A stretch of 64,000 nt of DNA, taken from Helichrysum umbraculigerum. Taxonomy: Eukaryota > Streptophyta > Magnoliopsida > Asterales > Asteraceae. A model generated the notes under the pieces. It did not search any database. It saw only the letters and a list, made by a program, of their open reading frames with translations, and had not been told where the DNA came from. Position numbers and translations under genes: made by a program. Every line of letters begins with the position of its first letter. Position 1 is the first letter of the stretch. Location: assembly GCA_949592205.1 (NCBI GenBank), contig CATIUR010000001.1, positions 310,710,250 to 310,774,249 of the forward strand, given 5' to 3'. This document shows, piece after piece, positions 22,313 to 33,483 of the stretch.

Positions 22313-24740
22313 TGTAACACCCCCGAAATTCACTGTTTTGCGGAAGCATAGCTTGGGGTGTTACTAATCAAATATCACAGCACAAAGATAAAGCAAACGA
22401 CATCTATATGCAACGTTTGTAAATTAGTTACATCCCATAGATATAATGTTTGAAAACTTAGTGTTTTCGTATACAAAATGTAGTTTTCCCTAGAGTCCAC
22501 GCGTATAGCGGGAGATTCTATTACATAATCGTAATATACAAAAGATAATGCTAAGAATCTCCGTTAATGTAGTTGTGTTGAAATCATGCGACTCTAGCTA
22601 AAATCCTGGAGTAATCCTACTCCATCCGGGTACCTGAGAAAACATGCTAAAAAGTGTCAACCAAAAGGTTGGTGAATCTCACAGGTTTGTAAGTAATATC
22701 GGCTTTGAACACGAGATTTCATTAGTAGTGCCCGTAGGCGTAAAATCAGCCATTGCAATCCAGCAATCGTAAAATCAGTATTTGCAATCCAGCAAATGTA
22801 AATAAATAAGTTTATATCGTTGCCATGAGGCTCATAATCGAAGCTTAACCCGTAAATAATATGTTTGCTCCCGTGACATGCTCGTAAGTGAGCAAGCATC
22901 AGTAACGAATAAGTAGTCACCCGTTTCTACGTGTAAATCAGTACGTGGCAGCGCTACTGCCCCGGGTGGGGAGGGTCATTTCCCTAATGGATCCATTAAC
23001 TAATGTTCGCGCTTAAGTCCATAACTAACGATATATGATGGAGAGACTTCTGTTTGTAAGTAAACTCATGCAATTCCGTTTGGTATGGTAAACAGTTTAG
23101 TACTTGTGTTCAAGGAAAATAGTAGTAGCATGTATCTCCCCCAATAAGATAAAACAGTAAAAGTGGGGCCGTAAGACTCACCTGAGTCTTTGCAAGTACG
23201 TTTATATCAATAAACGAGTAAATAATATCAACCGTAGGTTCTCCGAACCCGTAACCTTCAAATGCCTAAACATATAACGTTAGGTAAGTAGATGTCTCGC
23301 AAGACCATCTAGGCTAGTTGTTTACACAACTCATTATGTCCAAGTGTTTGTTTAGTAATCCGTTTGTAGTTTGAAAACAAATATGGCCCGTTGGTGACGG
23401 TTTGTAATAATGATTCAAAGTGTTATCATTTATAACGCAATTTAGTGTAATTGTAATAGAAAGTATGTTCTATGACGTTTGTTAAGTCGTATGACAGAAG
23501 TATTTGAAGTTGTGTAAGTTCGACACTTAGTAAAATCTGACTTTTCAAGGTTCTGGTTTGTGCGACGTAGCATGCGACGTAGCATGCGACGTAGGGTGCG
23601 ACGTAGGCTTGTACGTCGCATGATGCGACCTTCGCAAATCAATGCGACGTAGGGGCTGGCGTCGCTAGGCGCGACGTAGCAACTTAATGCGACGTAGTGA
23701 CGGACGTCGCACAATGCGACGTCACGAAGGGTTGTGCGACGTAGGCCGCGACGTCGCTAAGTGCGACGTTGGCCACATAATGCGACGTTTTGAGCTACGT
23801 CGCAGATAGCCCAGCGTCTCTGCGACGTAGCGGTCTGATCGGAAATTGGTGGCCGGAAAATCGGTCGAAAAGCTTCCGTTTGGTCCAAATCTTTTACCCA
23901 ACCCATTTTTGGACATTTTAAGCATATATAAACCATAAAAACGTAAAAATGAGCAAAAACGGAGAGTTTCGGGTTTTGTCGGAAACTTACGCGGTGTCGG
24001 ATTGAAAATCCGAAAAGGTAGGATGATAGATCGTGATGCCGTGGTTCTTTTATCCCAAAGGAGTGGTATGATTCGGTGTCGTCTCGTGTTGTTATTTTGC
24101 GTTTTAGTGAGGTGGTGGGTTTTGTTTATTTTGAAAGAAAATGGAGAGAAAGAGAGATGAGAGATAAGATGATGATGATGAAATGAAAGTGGGGAGGGGG
24201 GGGGTCCCCCCTTTTTGGCTGAAAATCGGTGGGGTCCACCGAGTGGACTTCACCAAATTTTGTTCCCTGCGTTTCGAGTTCTGCGCGGTGTTCGTTTCCT
24301 CCGTCGTTTAAACGTTATATCAAGCAGTTATATTTTTAAAAGGTGACGGGAATATTTTAATGAAATACCTTGAAATTAATTATAAAAACATTTGTCGAAG
24401 TATTAAAATTCTTAACTCGCGTTTAATACGTATTCGTTAAATTATTTAAAATGTCGTCGCGATATTATAAATAATGTTTGTTCGCTGTGTATTTTATATA
24501 ATAAAATACGTTCTCATTATTTAGGTAAGTTTCTGTCACCAACGACCAAGTAACTGTGTCGGACTCCGTCCGGTTAATTCGTACGATTAATCCAAATCGC
24601 GTAAGTACACACATATATATATAATTCACCTTATATATATATATACAAATAGAGTCTGCAATTAGTCCTATTACATACTAATTACAACTAGTTACAAGTA
24701 ATTAGGCATAATTAATTATCCTAATTTAGCAGGTGTTACA
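22313..24740 (-). repeat. 5' LTR of Tekay-2 (2428 bp)
   Basis: The right-hand copy and 5' LTR on the - strand, nearly identical to 16591-19022. Carries the gcgacgta array at 23571-23832 and a 9-G run where the other copy has 13. Confidence 0.95.
23571..23832. repeat. gcgacgta repeat array, Tekay-2 right LTR
   Basis: Counterpart of 17839-18110, with the same copy order and orientation. Confidence 0.9.
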
Positions 24741-24749
24741 TCTACCAAT

Positions 24750-24803
24750 CCGTACACGGCCTGTAGAGAGCCGTACACGGCCTCTGCAGGGCCGTACATG
24801 GCC
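24750..24803. promoter_or_regulatory. Palindrome cluster upstream of Athila-1 TATA box
   Basis: Ccgtacacggc (24750), gccgtacacggcc (24770-24782) and ggccgtacatggcc (24790-24803). A further copy lies at 16572-16585, so Tekay-2 landed inside the cluster. The TATA box follows about 85 bp downstream. Function as an upstream promoter element is inferred from position and from recurrence in two other Athila-type LTRs. Confidence 0.6.
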
Positions 24804-24888
24804 TACTTTGGTCTCACATGGCCTCGTTCTTGCTTCGTTTGCTTGTACGTATGCTTGTGGACTTGTACTCTTTGATCCAAGGCTTGCC

Positions 24889-24898
24889 TATAAATAGT
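24889..24898 (+). promoter_or_regulatory. TATA box of Athila-1 3' LTR
   Basis: CTATAAATAG, same context as 5557-5566, followed by a (CT)n-rich stretch near 24944-24985. Confidence 0.65.
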
Positions 24899-26317
24899 GG
24901 CCTTATTCACCTCATTTCACACACCAATTCTTCATAGAATTCTCACTTTCTCTCTCACACACTCTCTCTCTCTACTTTCTCTCTCTAGCACTACTCTTAG
25001 GAGTTAGAGGAGAAATAGAAAGGGTAGCTAGTTAGCGTAGCGGTAGTTGTAGCATCTGTACGGAGTTACTCCGAGACTTTGGGTCACGAGGATTTGTCTT
25101 TAATACTTATTCAGGTTATATTTATATCTCTTTTCTTTATTTCGTAAATATGATTTGCTTATATTATGTTTACGTTGTATTGCTTACTAGAGATGCCATG
25201 CTAGGCTAGATAAATCTGTGTTTGCTATGATAATGGTTATGCTTAAGTAGTTATGATTTAATATGCAATTGGGATGACACCATTATGAAACAACGGAGGT
25301 AACGTTATACGGCTTTCATTTGTATAGCGCCGGAATCATCACGAATGTGTGTAGTACGGAACGTGGAACCTATGAAATTCGTGGGCACAATCCGTTGTGG
25401 AAATAATGATCCCAATTGTAACATGCTGTTACTCTGTCTGTGTGAATATTAAATTATATCTGAATTTATGAATTGAATCTCAATTGTTTACCTATCCAAG
25501 TTAATCCAACCTATTCCGTAGGGTAACTCCTGTTCACATTATTGTTTATTCAACAATTCGTGCCATGATACCGACACACATTTGTCAGAGATTGGGGAAT
25601 AGGATTAGAGAATAACTGTTGATTGAATTGATCAGTACATTTGGGAGAACTTTCGGTGTATCTGACACTATATATTTGCTATCCATGTGACATATTATTT
25701 ATCTAATTGTAGAGACCTTTACGTTAGATATTTGATAGGATCGTAATTATACGTCATTAATAATATAGGGTATCCATTGAGCAAACTGGCAGTTTGAATC
25801 AATGCTAAGGAAAAACCATAAAACGGCACAGTACTTCGTATAGCGTTTAAATACGTGGGAAAAGCTACGGAACTGCCGTAGGTATAATACTTCGTGTTAA
25901 TTTAAGTTCCTGGTTATTCAACTGATTAATCATCATAATTAGTGGCTTTAATACCCATAACTACTTATTCAAATCATATACCAGCATCATAGTAAACACT
26001 CTCGTATCCACTGTTCTCTGAGCCTCCGTACAAACATCCTTTCCTTTTCTGCATTTATTTTCCGTAGATTAGTTATAAAACCAAAACCAAATCCACTTTA
26101 GTTAAACCCTAGCTAAGTCACCAAAGGTAATTAGAACACCTAAGATCCCATGCCCGTTGTAGTGTAAGAACGACACCTGAGTCAACATACCGCTTACTAC
26201 CCTAGTAACCTAATTAGGGCTGAAAGTAGTATTAGCTTAGGATTTTCCCAGCTCTATAAATTTAAAACAACCCACTGGTGTGTCCCGCTTCGAGAACGAC
26301 CGTTTCGGGACGCATCA

Positions 26318-27883
26318 CCACCCCATGTGCCACCTCCCTTTTCCCCTATCTTTAAGCATGCAAATTCATGATTAGATTCCACTAGCTTACTTGCATTTTG
26401 TCTTTCACCACTCTTACACACTTCATTTCCTCTCAACACTTCCATCACAATTTTCTCTCCCTCATCCAAACTCAAGACTAAACATCAGTCATAATACCAC
26501 CATACCACCACCACAAAAATCGCCATCACCAACATCATCAAGAGAAGAAACACCAAGATCAAGCGCAAGTTCATCACCATCACTTTATATCTCTAAAATT
26601 ATACTTGAAATATGTATATTTATATGTTATAATGTTCATCTAACACTATTATGTCCAAAATTGTGGTTGAAAGTCGTTTTTGAAGAACATATGTGAATAT
26701 GCCTAAATCTGTCCCAGAAAATAAGTTTACAAAAACGAGCATATCTTTATTTCTAGGAAGAGTTAGACAACGAATTTTTTTTTAAAATTTGCGTATTGAA
26801 AAGAGCTACAACTTTCGTGTTTTACACTTTTTGCAGATCTGTACGGATTTTTATGAATAAGCCCATCTTTGAGTCTGGTCTACACTTATTCGAAAACCGA
26901 GTTCGGTTCCTTCGCGAAATTAATTACCTATGTAAATGGACACTATAATTGCTGTAAAAATTATGTTATGACCTAGACACATAGAAGATCAGTTGGTAAA
27001 AATTGTGAACTCAGAATTGGACCAGAAGTAGGTAAAATCTAGTGGCGAACTAAACCGTCAAAAGTCGAAAATATGAAATCTTGAAGTCTTAAGTTGCATG
27101 TTAAAAACCAACACTTTGGGTGAACTTCGACACGAACCGACAAATTTTATGGATTCTATAAACTGATATATGGGTTGGGTAAAAGTTTCGGGTCAAACCG
27201 GGTAGGTTTGACCAAGTCAACAAAAACGGCTCGGTTTCTAAAAATGACAACGTTACTATTTTTGGTAAAAACGGAAACCTTACTATTTTTGGTAAAAACG
27301 GAAACCTTACTATTTTTGGCAAAAATGGTAATTATAAGGGTTTGGGTGACTTATTATGTAACTTGGACCAAAAACGAGACTAGAAAATACTCCCGAACGA
27401 AAAACCGACACTTAGAACACTTGAACAAAATATTCTAAGTCTCAAGTGAAGAAACTAACCTAGTGTTGCCATTAACATAATGCTTAAAACTTGATTTTCA
27501 CTAAGTATTGAACTTGAGTAACAATTTATTACAACAACGCGACTACACATGATATATATTAATGCATAGTATACAATGAAACAAACCTAATAATAATGTC
27601 TTAACAAATTATTATTACAAACTTTCACCTACTGGTCGTACACGTTTTTAATAAACAACTTACTTTGAACATACTAGTTGAGTGAACTAGCTTTAGGTGG
27701 ACATTAACCCTCCACCTACACAATTGGTTTAAGTGGACATTATTCCCACTTATACAATCGCTATAGATGGTCTTTGAGACATCTACTTATACACAACCTC
27801 ATACGTTTAGGGCGTTAGGAGGTTGCACTCGGGACGGGAACACCAACTACTTGCTAATAATTTGATTATTTGCTTGCTATTTG
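26318..27883 (+). repeat. LTR D, middle part (gypsy LTR, + strand)
   Basis: Matches LTR B (56191-59586) in order: ccatgtgccacc near 26325 versus 56900, the gttcatct region near 26632 versus 57247, gggtcaaaccg near 27190, attattacaaactttcacc near 27611 versus 58229, and the ggtggacattaaccctccacc block near 27696 versus 58322. The left part is cut off by Athila-1 and would lie left of the window. A CACTA element follows at 27884. No gene is visible; a small frame at 26391-26696 has no recognisable domain. Confidence 0.85.
27253..27330. repeat. 27-bp tandem repeat array in LTR D
   Basis: Three copies of a 27-bp unit containing tactatttttggtaaaaacg, starting at 27253, 27280 and 27307. It lies at the LTR position that carries different arrays in the other gypsy LTRs. 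Confidence 0.85.
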
Positions 27884-28049
27884 CACTAGAACAAAATTGA
27901 GATTTTGTTACACCAAAAAAGTGTGACGATATGCATATAGTCACACTTGGTTTTTTAACGTAAGTGTGACGAAAGGTCGAGCGACCATAGGGTACATACG
28001 GTGACATTAGCGAGTTAGTAGCCGTATCCAGTTAAAAAGAGTAACCAAA

Positions 28050-29130
28050 ACCATAAAATGTGTGACCACATGCTCTTTAAAATCAAGTAAAAGTATATTT
28101 TGTGTGACTATTGTTCATCCAATGGCTACTTAAATTGTATGTTTGTGTGGCGTTTTGCAACATTTAGTCACACAACGAGTGTTTTATTTTGGGATTTGGT
28201 CACATAAAATTAAGCCAAAAGTGGCCATAGGTGTTAATAAGTGTGACCGTATGCTCTTTAAAGTCAAGTAAACTTGTATTTTGTATGACTATTGTCCATC
28301 TAATGGCCACTTGAATTTTATGATTGTGTGGCATTTTGTAATATTTAGTCACACAACGAGTGTTTTATTTTAGGATTTGGTCACATAAAATTAAGCCAAA
28401 AGTGGCCATAGGTGTTAATAAGTGTGACCATATTCTCTTTAAAGTCAAGTAAACATGTATTTTGTGTGACTAATGTTCATCCAATGGCCACTTAAATTTT
28501 ATGTTTGTGTGGCGTATTGTAACATTTAGTCACATAATGATTGTTTTATTTTGGGATTTAGTCACATAAATTTAAGCCAAAAATGGCCATAGGTGTTAAT
28601 AAGTGTGACCATATGCTCTTTAAAGTCAAGTAAACGTGTATTTTGTATGACTATTGTTTATCCAATTGTCACATGAATTTTATGTTTGTGTGGCGCTTTG
28701 TAATATTTAGTCACACAAGGCATGATTTTTTTGGGGATTTAGTCACATACAATTAAGAAAAAAGTGGCCAAAAGTGATAATAAGTGTAGCCATATACTTT
28801 TTAAAGTCAAGTAAATGTGTATTTTGTGTGACAATTGTTCATACAATAGCCACATGAATTTTATATTTGTATGACGTTTTGTAATATTTAGTCACACAAG
28901 GCATAATTTTTTGGGGGATTTAGTCACATACAATTAAGCAAAAAGTGGCCAAAAGTATTAAAAAGTGTGACCATATGCGTTTTAAAGTCAAGTAAATGTG
29001 TATGTTGTGTGACTATTGTTCATCCAATAGCCACATGAATTTTTTGTTTGTGTGACGTTTTGTAATATTTAGTCACATAACGAATTAAGCAAACAGTGGC
29101 CAAAAGTGTTAATAGTGTGACCATATTATG
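28050..29130. repeat. Subterminal tandem repeats of the outer CACTA, about 182-bp unit
   Basis: Roughly six degenerate copies marked by gtgtgaccatatgctcttta at about 182-bp steps (28058, 28236, 28419, 28602, 28785 and near 28966), each with tagtcaca/ggtcaca submotifs. Subterminal arrays like this bind transposase in characterised CACTA elements. Confidence 0.85.
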
Positions 29131-29183
29131 TGAATGAATCTTTTAGCCACATTTAAAAAATAAATAATTTGTGTCACAATATG

Positions 29184-29187
<4 letters not shown>

Positions 29188-29256
<69 letters not shown>
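29188..29256. repeat. (TA)n microsatellite
   Basis: About 34 TA units. Tyr/Ile-repeat frames read through it on the - strand are artefacts. Confidence 0.97.
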
Positions 29257-29259
<3 letters not shown>

Positions 29260-29400
29260 GCAATATATAACATAACAAAAGAAAATACATACAACAAATT
29301 CAAACATAACAAAATTGGAGTGTACATAACTGAACCAAATATAAAATTGAATGTCATACATAAAAAATGCTAAAATAACCATGATCTATACATTTAAAAA

Positions 29401-29544
29401 TCACAAATTTAAAGACTTTCGACTTTTCAAGTTGGACCTTGCTTGCTTTTGCACGGTATCATGAGAGACAAATTTGCACTTATTTTGGAATTTAGGTGCA
29501 GTTTTGTTCTCACCAACCTTTGGTATGGAAGTTGGTAGTGTTAC
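29401..29544 (-). pseudogene. Terminal-exon-like remnant in the outer CACTA
   Basis: On the - strand an acceptor (tttctgacag) is followed by 47 codons and a TGA (29401-29403). The peptide is Lys/Ser/Gln-rich and soluble-looking; I do not recognise it. It may be the last exon of the eroded gene at 30964-32110 or of the transposon's own gene. Confidence 0.35.
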
Positions 29545-30963
29545 CTGTCAGAAACAAAAGCCAAATGTATCAAACATTAAATTAAATATGAAGAATAGGT
29601 TTATAAAACACATCTATTTACCTTTTCATCAAAAACCACTTGATTAACTGTTTCAATTCATGAGCATAATAAAAACCACTAGAAAGCTATTGTAACTCTA
29701 AATTGCTAGCTGTTAATTCCTTATAAAATAATCACTTGATAAAACTCTAAATCGCACAAATATCTTATTCAATCATAATTATGTGTCTACATTCTACCAT
29801 CCAACCCAACTTTCATACGAGAGTACAAGAGTCCCACTACTACTCAACACAAATATATTTATTGCAACTTGAAGAAACAAAAGCAGATAACCAAAAGATT
29901 AATATTTTAAACACTTAAAACCAAGAGAAGTTAAGCAAATTCACTCGTATCTCATAAACCATTTTTTATTACTAAATCCAAACATTTTGAGCCTAAATAA
30001 TCAAATAGTCAAGATCCCATAACTAGGTTGTACAACTCCTAAATAATCAAACATCATTTACCCTATATATAAGCGTGAACGTCAAATGATTTATCTGCAA
30101 ACATGAAGGTCAGAGTCCTGGTAATAAAGTTATTAATTTTCCTTCACATATGTCAAGGATTGAAAACCTTATCTTATTTCATTCACTGAATATATACAAT
30201 ATAGACAAATATATAATAAATTACTATGAAACACACATTTCTCATTTACAATACCTCCAACCAACAGATTTCTAATGAAACTTTTAAAATAAAATAAAGA
30301 CTGACTTCGAACAGCAACAATAGATGAAGGTTTTTGCTAGTAAAATCTCTAATAGTAATAATCATAATGATGGTAATACTAATAATATTAATAATAGCAA
30401 TAATAATAATACCACATTATGGATCTTGGCAATGTGACATGTCAATCCCAATTTTGAGAAAGTTGCCTTTGTGCTAGAAAAATATAGCGTTCCGTGATTG
30501 CTAAAAAGACATCCATGTCAGCCAACACACAAAACATCATAATAAGCCAATAGAATTAATCAGTCTTGATACAACTTTGACATGAATCCTGTTGCCCAAC
30601 AGCAATTAATATTTATAACCATATTTGACATGCTAATGATTTTATATAATATTTAGAAGTTAAGAATATTACGTGTTTCAGGGTCAGGCGGTCAACCCAA
30701 TCAGACCCGTTACCACCTCTGATTTTGACAATCAACAATGAGTCAACCTATTTTGATTAAAGTCACAAAATGCTTAGGTGTATTGTTGAGCATCATACTT
30801 TGATCAAAGATACATCAATACCATTAATTACAAAAAGGAAAATTAAAACTTGGGAATCAAATATAGATGCTTTTTTGGGACAGACATTATATAAGTGAAC
30901 AAATATTATATGTTGCAACACTAAAAAACTACTTTAGCTATAGATAATAGCAAGCAGCCTTAC
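29545..30963. other. AT-rich interior of the outer CACTA, no gene seen
   Basis: Intron-like AT-rich sequence on the - strand between the two remnant features. No domain, repeat or RNA gene was recognised, apart from an AAT/AATA-rich patch near 30350-30412. Confidence 0.5.
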
Positions 30964-32110
30964 TTGAGAGCATATATGAAGAACCCCTTCAATGCTAATG
31001 GAATGACTACTCCACTGATCAATGCTGCAACTGCCAATATAGGATCCACTGAACTCTGGAATAGAAATAAACACATAAATAAATCTAGGCAAACTAGATA
31101 AAGTTTTCACCATCGCATCTTTTTCACTTGCATATCTCAACAAAGACAAGCCAGATTATAATTCTCAAAGCTTCTTAATATTTACATAATTCTCATCCAA
31201 TTCTAATATCTAAACAATTTGTCAATTTGGGACAACTAGATGATAGGGAGAGCATGACAGAGGATTTGAATAATCTTAATTCCATACTGGCCCTTGTATC
31301 ATTCTATGATATGTAATTTACTAAAAAGAATGAAATGATGTAAATTACTTGCCGAGACTTGCTTATATCTGAAGGACAATCTTACGAACAGCCTAGAAGC
31401 CTAATCACGCTCCAGATAAACCAACAAAAGCTAGTAGGAATGCTGCTATCTGTAGCACATGGTGGCATGTCAGCAACCAAACCCTCTAAGTATTTTATGT
31501 TTCTTGTATCATTGTCATTACATAAAAAGTGAAAGTTATAATATCTCAACTTATGCACTGCTTTCTTCAAACTATGAGCCCATTAGGGTAAGCTAGAAAC
31601 AGAACCAACAAAACTTATAAGGATGTAAACCATCCCATTCATGTGCAAACACGCATAAAAAAAATGGAAAACCACAAAACTAATCGATCTACTAAAAGAG
31701 GACATATATGATTAAGTATAACAAGTATATTATGGTATTTCTCACTAGTATTCATCACATATCATAGGATCTAAGTAAAAAACTAAGAGTTGGAGTAACA
31801 TAAAAGACAACTAATCGATCTGCTAAAGCATTTTACCCATAACAAGAAACTTACAAGTGAAAATCAGAACCCGCGACAGATCCATTTCTACAAAAAACTT
31901 ACAAAAAACATCTTACAAACTCGAAATCCAAGTGAAAATTAAAAGTAAAAAACTTACAGATGCAACTCCTACCAACAAAGAAACCGAGCCCAGCAGAGGC
32001 CCGATAATGACTTTCGCATCAGCTTCACGGGCAAAGGTAAAAGTGAAGGATGGTCGGTCGAGGAGGTACCGGAGGTGAAGGAGAGATCTGTCGGTCGATC
32101 GAGAAGAGCA
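30964..32110 (-). pseudogene. Exon-like remnants of a multi-exon membrane-protein gene inside a CACTA
   Basis: Three - strand pieces have splice-like borders. First: about 32110-31958, ending at a TCT|GTAAGT donor and encoding the hydrophobic VIIGPLLGSVSLLVGVASV. Second: 31449-31386, after ctacag and before GTAAG, encoding IAAFLLAFVGLSGA and then broken by in-frame TGA and TAG. Third: 31055-30964, after ttccag and before GTAAGG, encoding SSVDPILAVAALISGVV and more hydrophobic residues. The GC-richer 5' region (32000-32260) resembles a gene start. The reading frame from a candidate ATG needs a shift, so this is a relic. I do not recognise the family. Gene capture by the CACTA element is the simplest reading. 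Confidence 0.45.
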
Positions 32111-32642
32111 TCTGAATGAGTGAAATGTGGCGATCGCATATAGAGCAGAGCGAGTGAGATGTGGTATTGTGGTGTGGAACTGCGTAGTGTGGATGCTAGG
32201 GTTTTGATATTGGGGGAAATTAGGGGCGGGAAGTTAGAAATCAATGAAATATTTTAGGGGGAAATGAATCTGTATTTTAGAAATGCAAATTAATAATGCT
32301 CCGTAACATACATTCACCATCAATTAATTACTCCGTATTATAATTATAATTAATTAATAATTAATTATTAATTATAAAGAAAGAAAGTAAGATTAATAAT
32401 AAAAAATCTTAAACATGACTACTTACTAGAAGAAAAAGTAACAATACTAAAATTATTATTGTCTAGGGCCGGTAGAGGCACGATACCAGTTGATACCCAA
32501 AGGATACACGAGGCCAGGGTTTCCCGACCGATCCAAACATTTTGCTAGAACAATATTGTTATGTGATGATATGTACCGAATTTTGCTTACACTAAAATCA
32601 TGTATGACACACTCGACTCTATGATTTAGACATATAAACAAT

Positions 32643-33480
32643 TATTAAACTTATGATAATGTCATACATTTCAAAATAGTGAATTCATTTTATACTAAGT
32701 TTAATAGTGTCATAAGTGATATTGGTAATGTCATATATCATATATTTCATTATCAAACTTAGGATAATGTCATATATGCCCTAATGATAAATTAATTTTA
32801 TCCTAAGTTTAATACTGGCATATGTGATATTAGTAATATATTCTATTATTAAACTTAGGATAATGTCATATATTCTAAAATGATGAATTAATTTTATCCC
32901 AAGTTTAATAGTAGCGTATGTGATATTGGTAATATATTCTATATTAAACTTAGGATAATGTCATATATTCTAAAATGATGAACTAATTTTATCATAAGTT
33001 TAATAGTGACATATGTGATATTAGTAATACATTCCATTATTAAACTTAGGATAATATCATATATGCTCAAATGATGAATTCATTTTATCCTAAGTTTAAT
33101 AGTGACATATGTGATATTGGTAATATATTCCATTATTAAACTTAGAATAATGTCATATATTCCAAAATGACGAATTAATTTTATCCTAAGTTTAATAGTG
33201 GCATATGTGATATTGGTAATATATTCCATTATTAAACTTAGGATAATGTCATATATATATATTCTAAAATGATGAATTCATTTTATCCTAAGTTTAATAG
33301 TGGCATATGTGATATTGGTAATATATTCCATTATTAAACTTAGGATAATGTCATATATTCCAAAATGATGAATTAATTTTATCTTAAGTTTAATAGTGGC
33401 ATATGTGATATTGGTAATGTCATATATCATATATTCTATTATTAAACTTAGAATAATGTCATATATACCCAAATGATGAA
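32643..33480. repeat. Palindromic tandem array, about 105-bp unit
   Basis: About eight units alternate tattaaacttaggataatg with its inverse ttatcctaagtttaatagtg. The outer-CACTA subterminal sequence stops at 32642 and resumes at 36231, so the array is the left side of an insertion. TATTAAACTTAGG...CTAAGTTTAATAGTG resembles a CACTA terminus lacking its first bases. Confidence 0.8.
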
Positions 33481-33483
33481 TTA

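Larger units (their letters stand above)
16591..24740 (-). mobile_element. Tekay-2: complete Ty3/gypsy element lacking gag and protease
   Basis: Both LTRs (2432 and 2428 bp), the PBS and the PPT are present, with a perfect TSD tctac (16586-16590 and 24741-24745). The LTRs differ by roughly six substitutions seen by eye plus a G-run of 13 versus 9, so insertion was recent. Internal DNA holds one open pol frame. The sequence jumps from leader to just before RT near 21955, and gag plus protease (about 1.8 kb by comparison with Tekay-1) are missing. Movement would need gag supplied by another copy. Confidence 0.95.
5484..26317 (+). mobile_element. Athila-1: Athila-like Ty3/gypsy retrotransposon, both LTRs interrupted
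   Basis: Order on +: 5' LTR (right part in window), PBS, gag-protease, RT/RNase H, integrase, extra ORF, long 3' noncoding region, PPT and 3' LTR. LTR ends are TGATG...GCATCA. Tekay-1 splits the 5' LTR and Tekay-2 the 3' LTR, so about 8.15 kb of this span (16591-24740) is foreign. The element sits in LTR D. The bases after it are ccacc; the matching TSD copy would be left of the window. Pol carries many lesions. Confidence 0.9.
24746..26317 (+). repeat. 3' LTR of Athila-1, second part
   Basis: Continues the LTR after Tekay-2 and its TSD copy. Ends cgggacgcatca. Carries the palindromes (24750-24803), the TATA box and the CT-rich leader. Lacks the 468 bp present in the 5' LTR at 6171-6638 (junction near 25494). 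Confidence 0.92.

Noticed and set aside
29109..29382. Tyr/Ile-repeat frames
   Set aside because: Translation of a (TA)n microsatellite.
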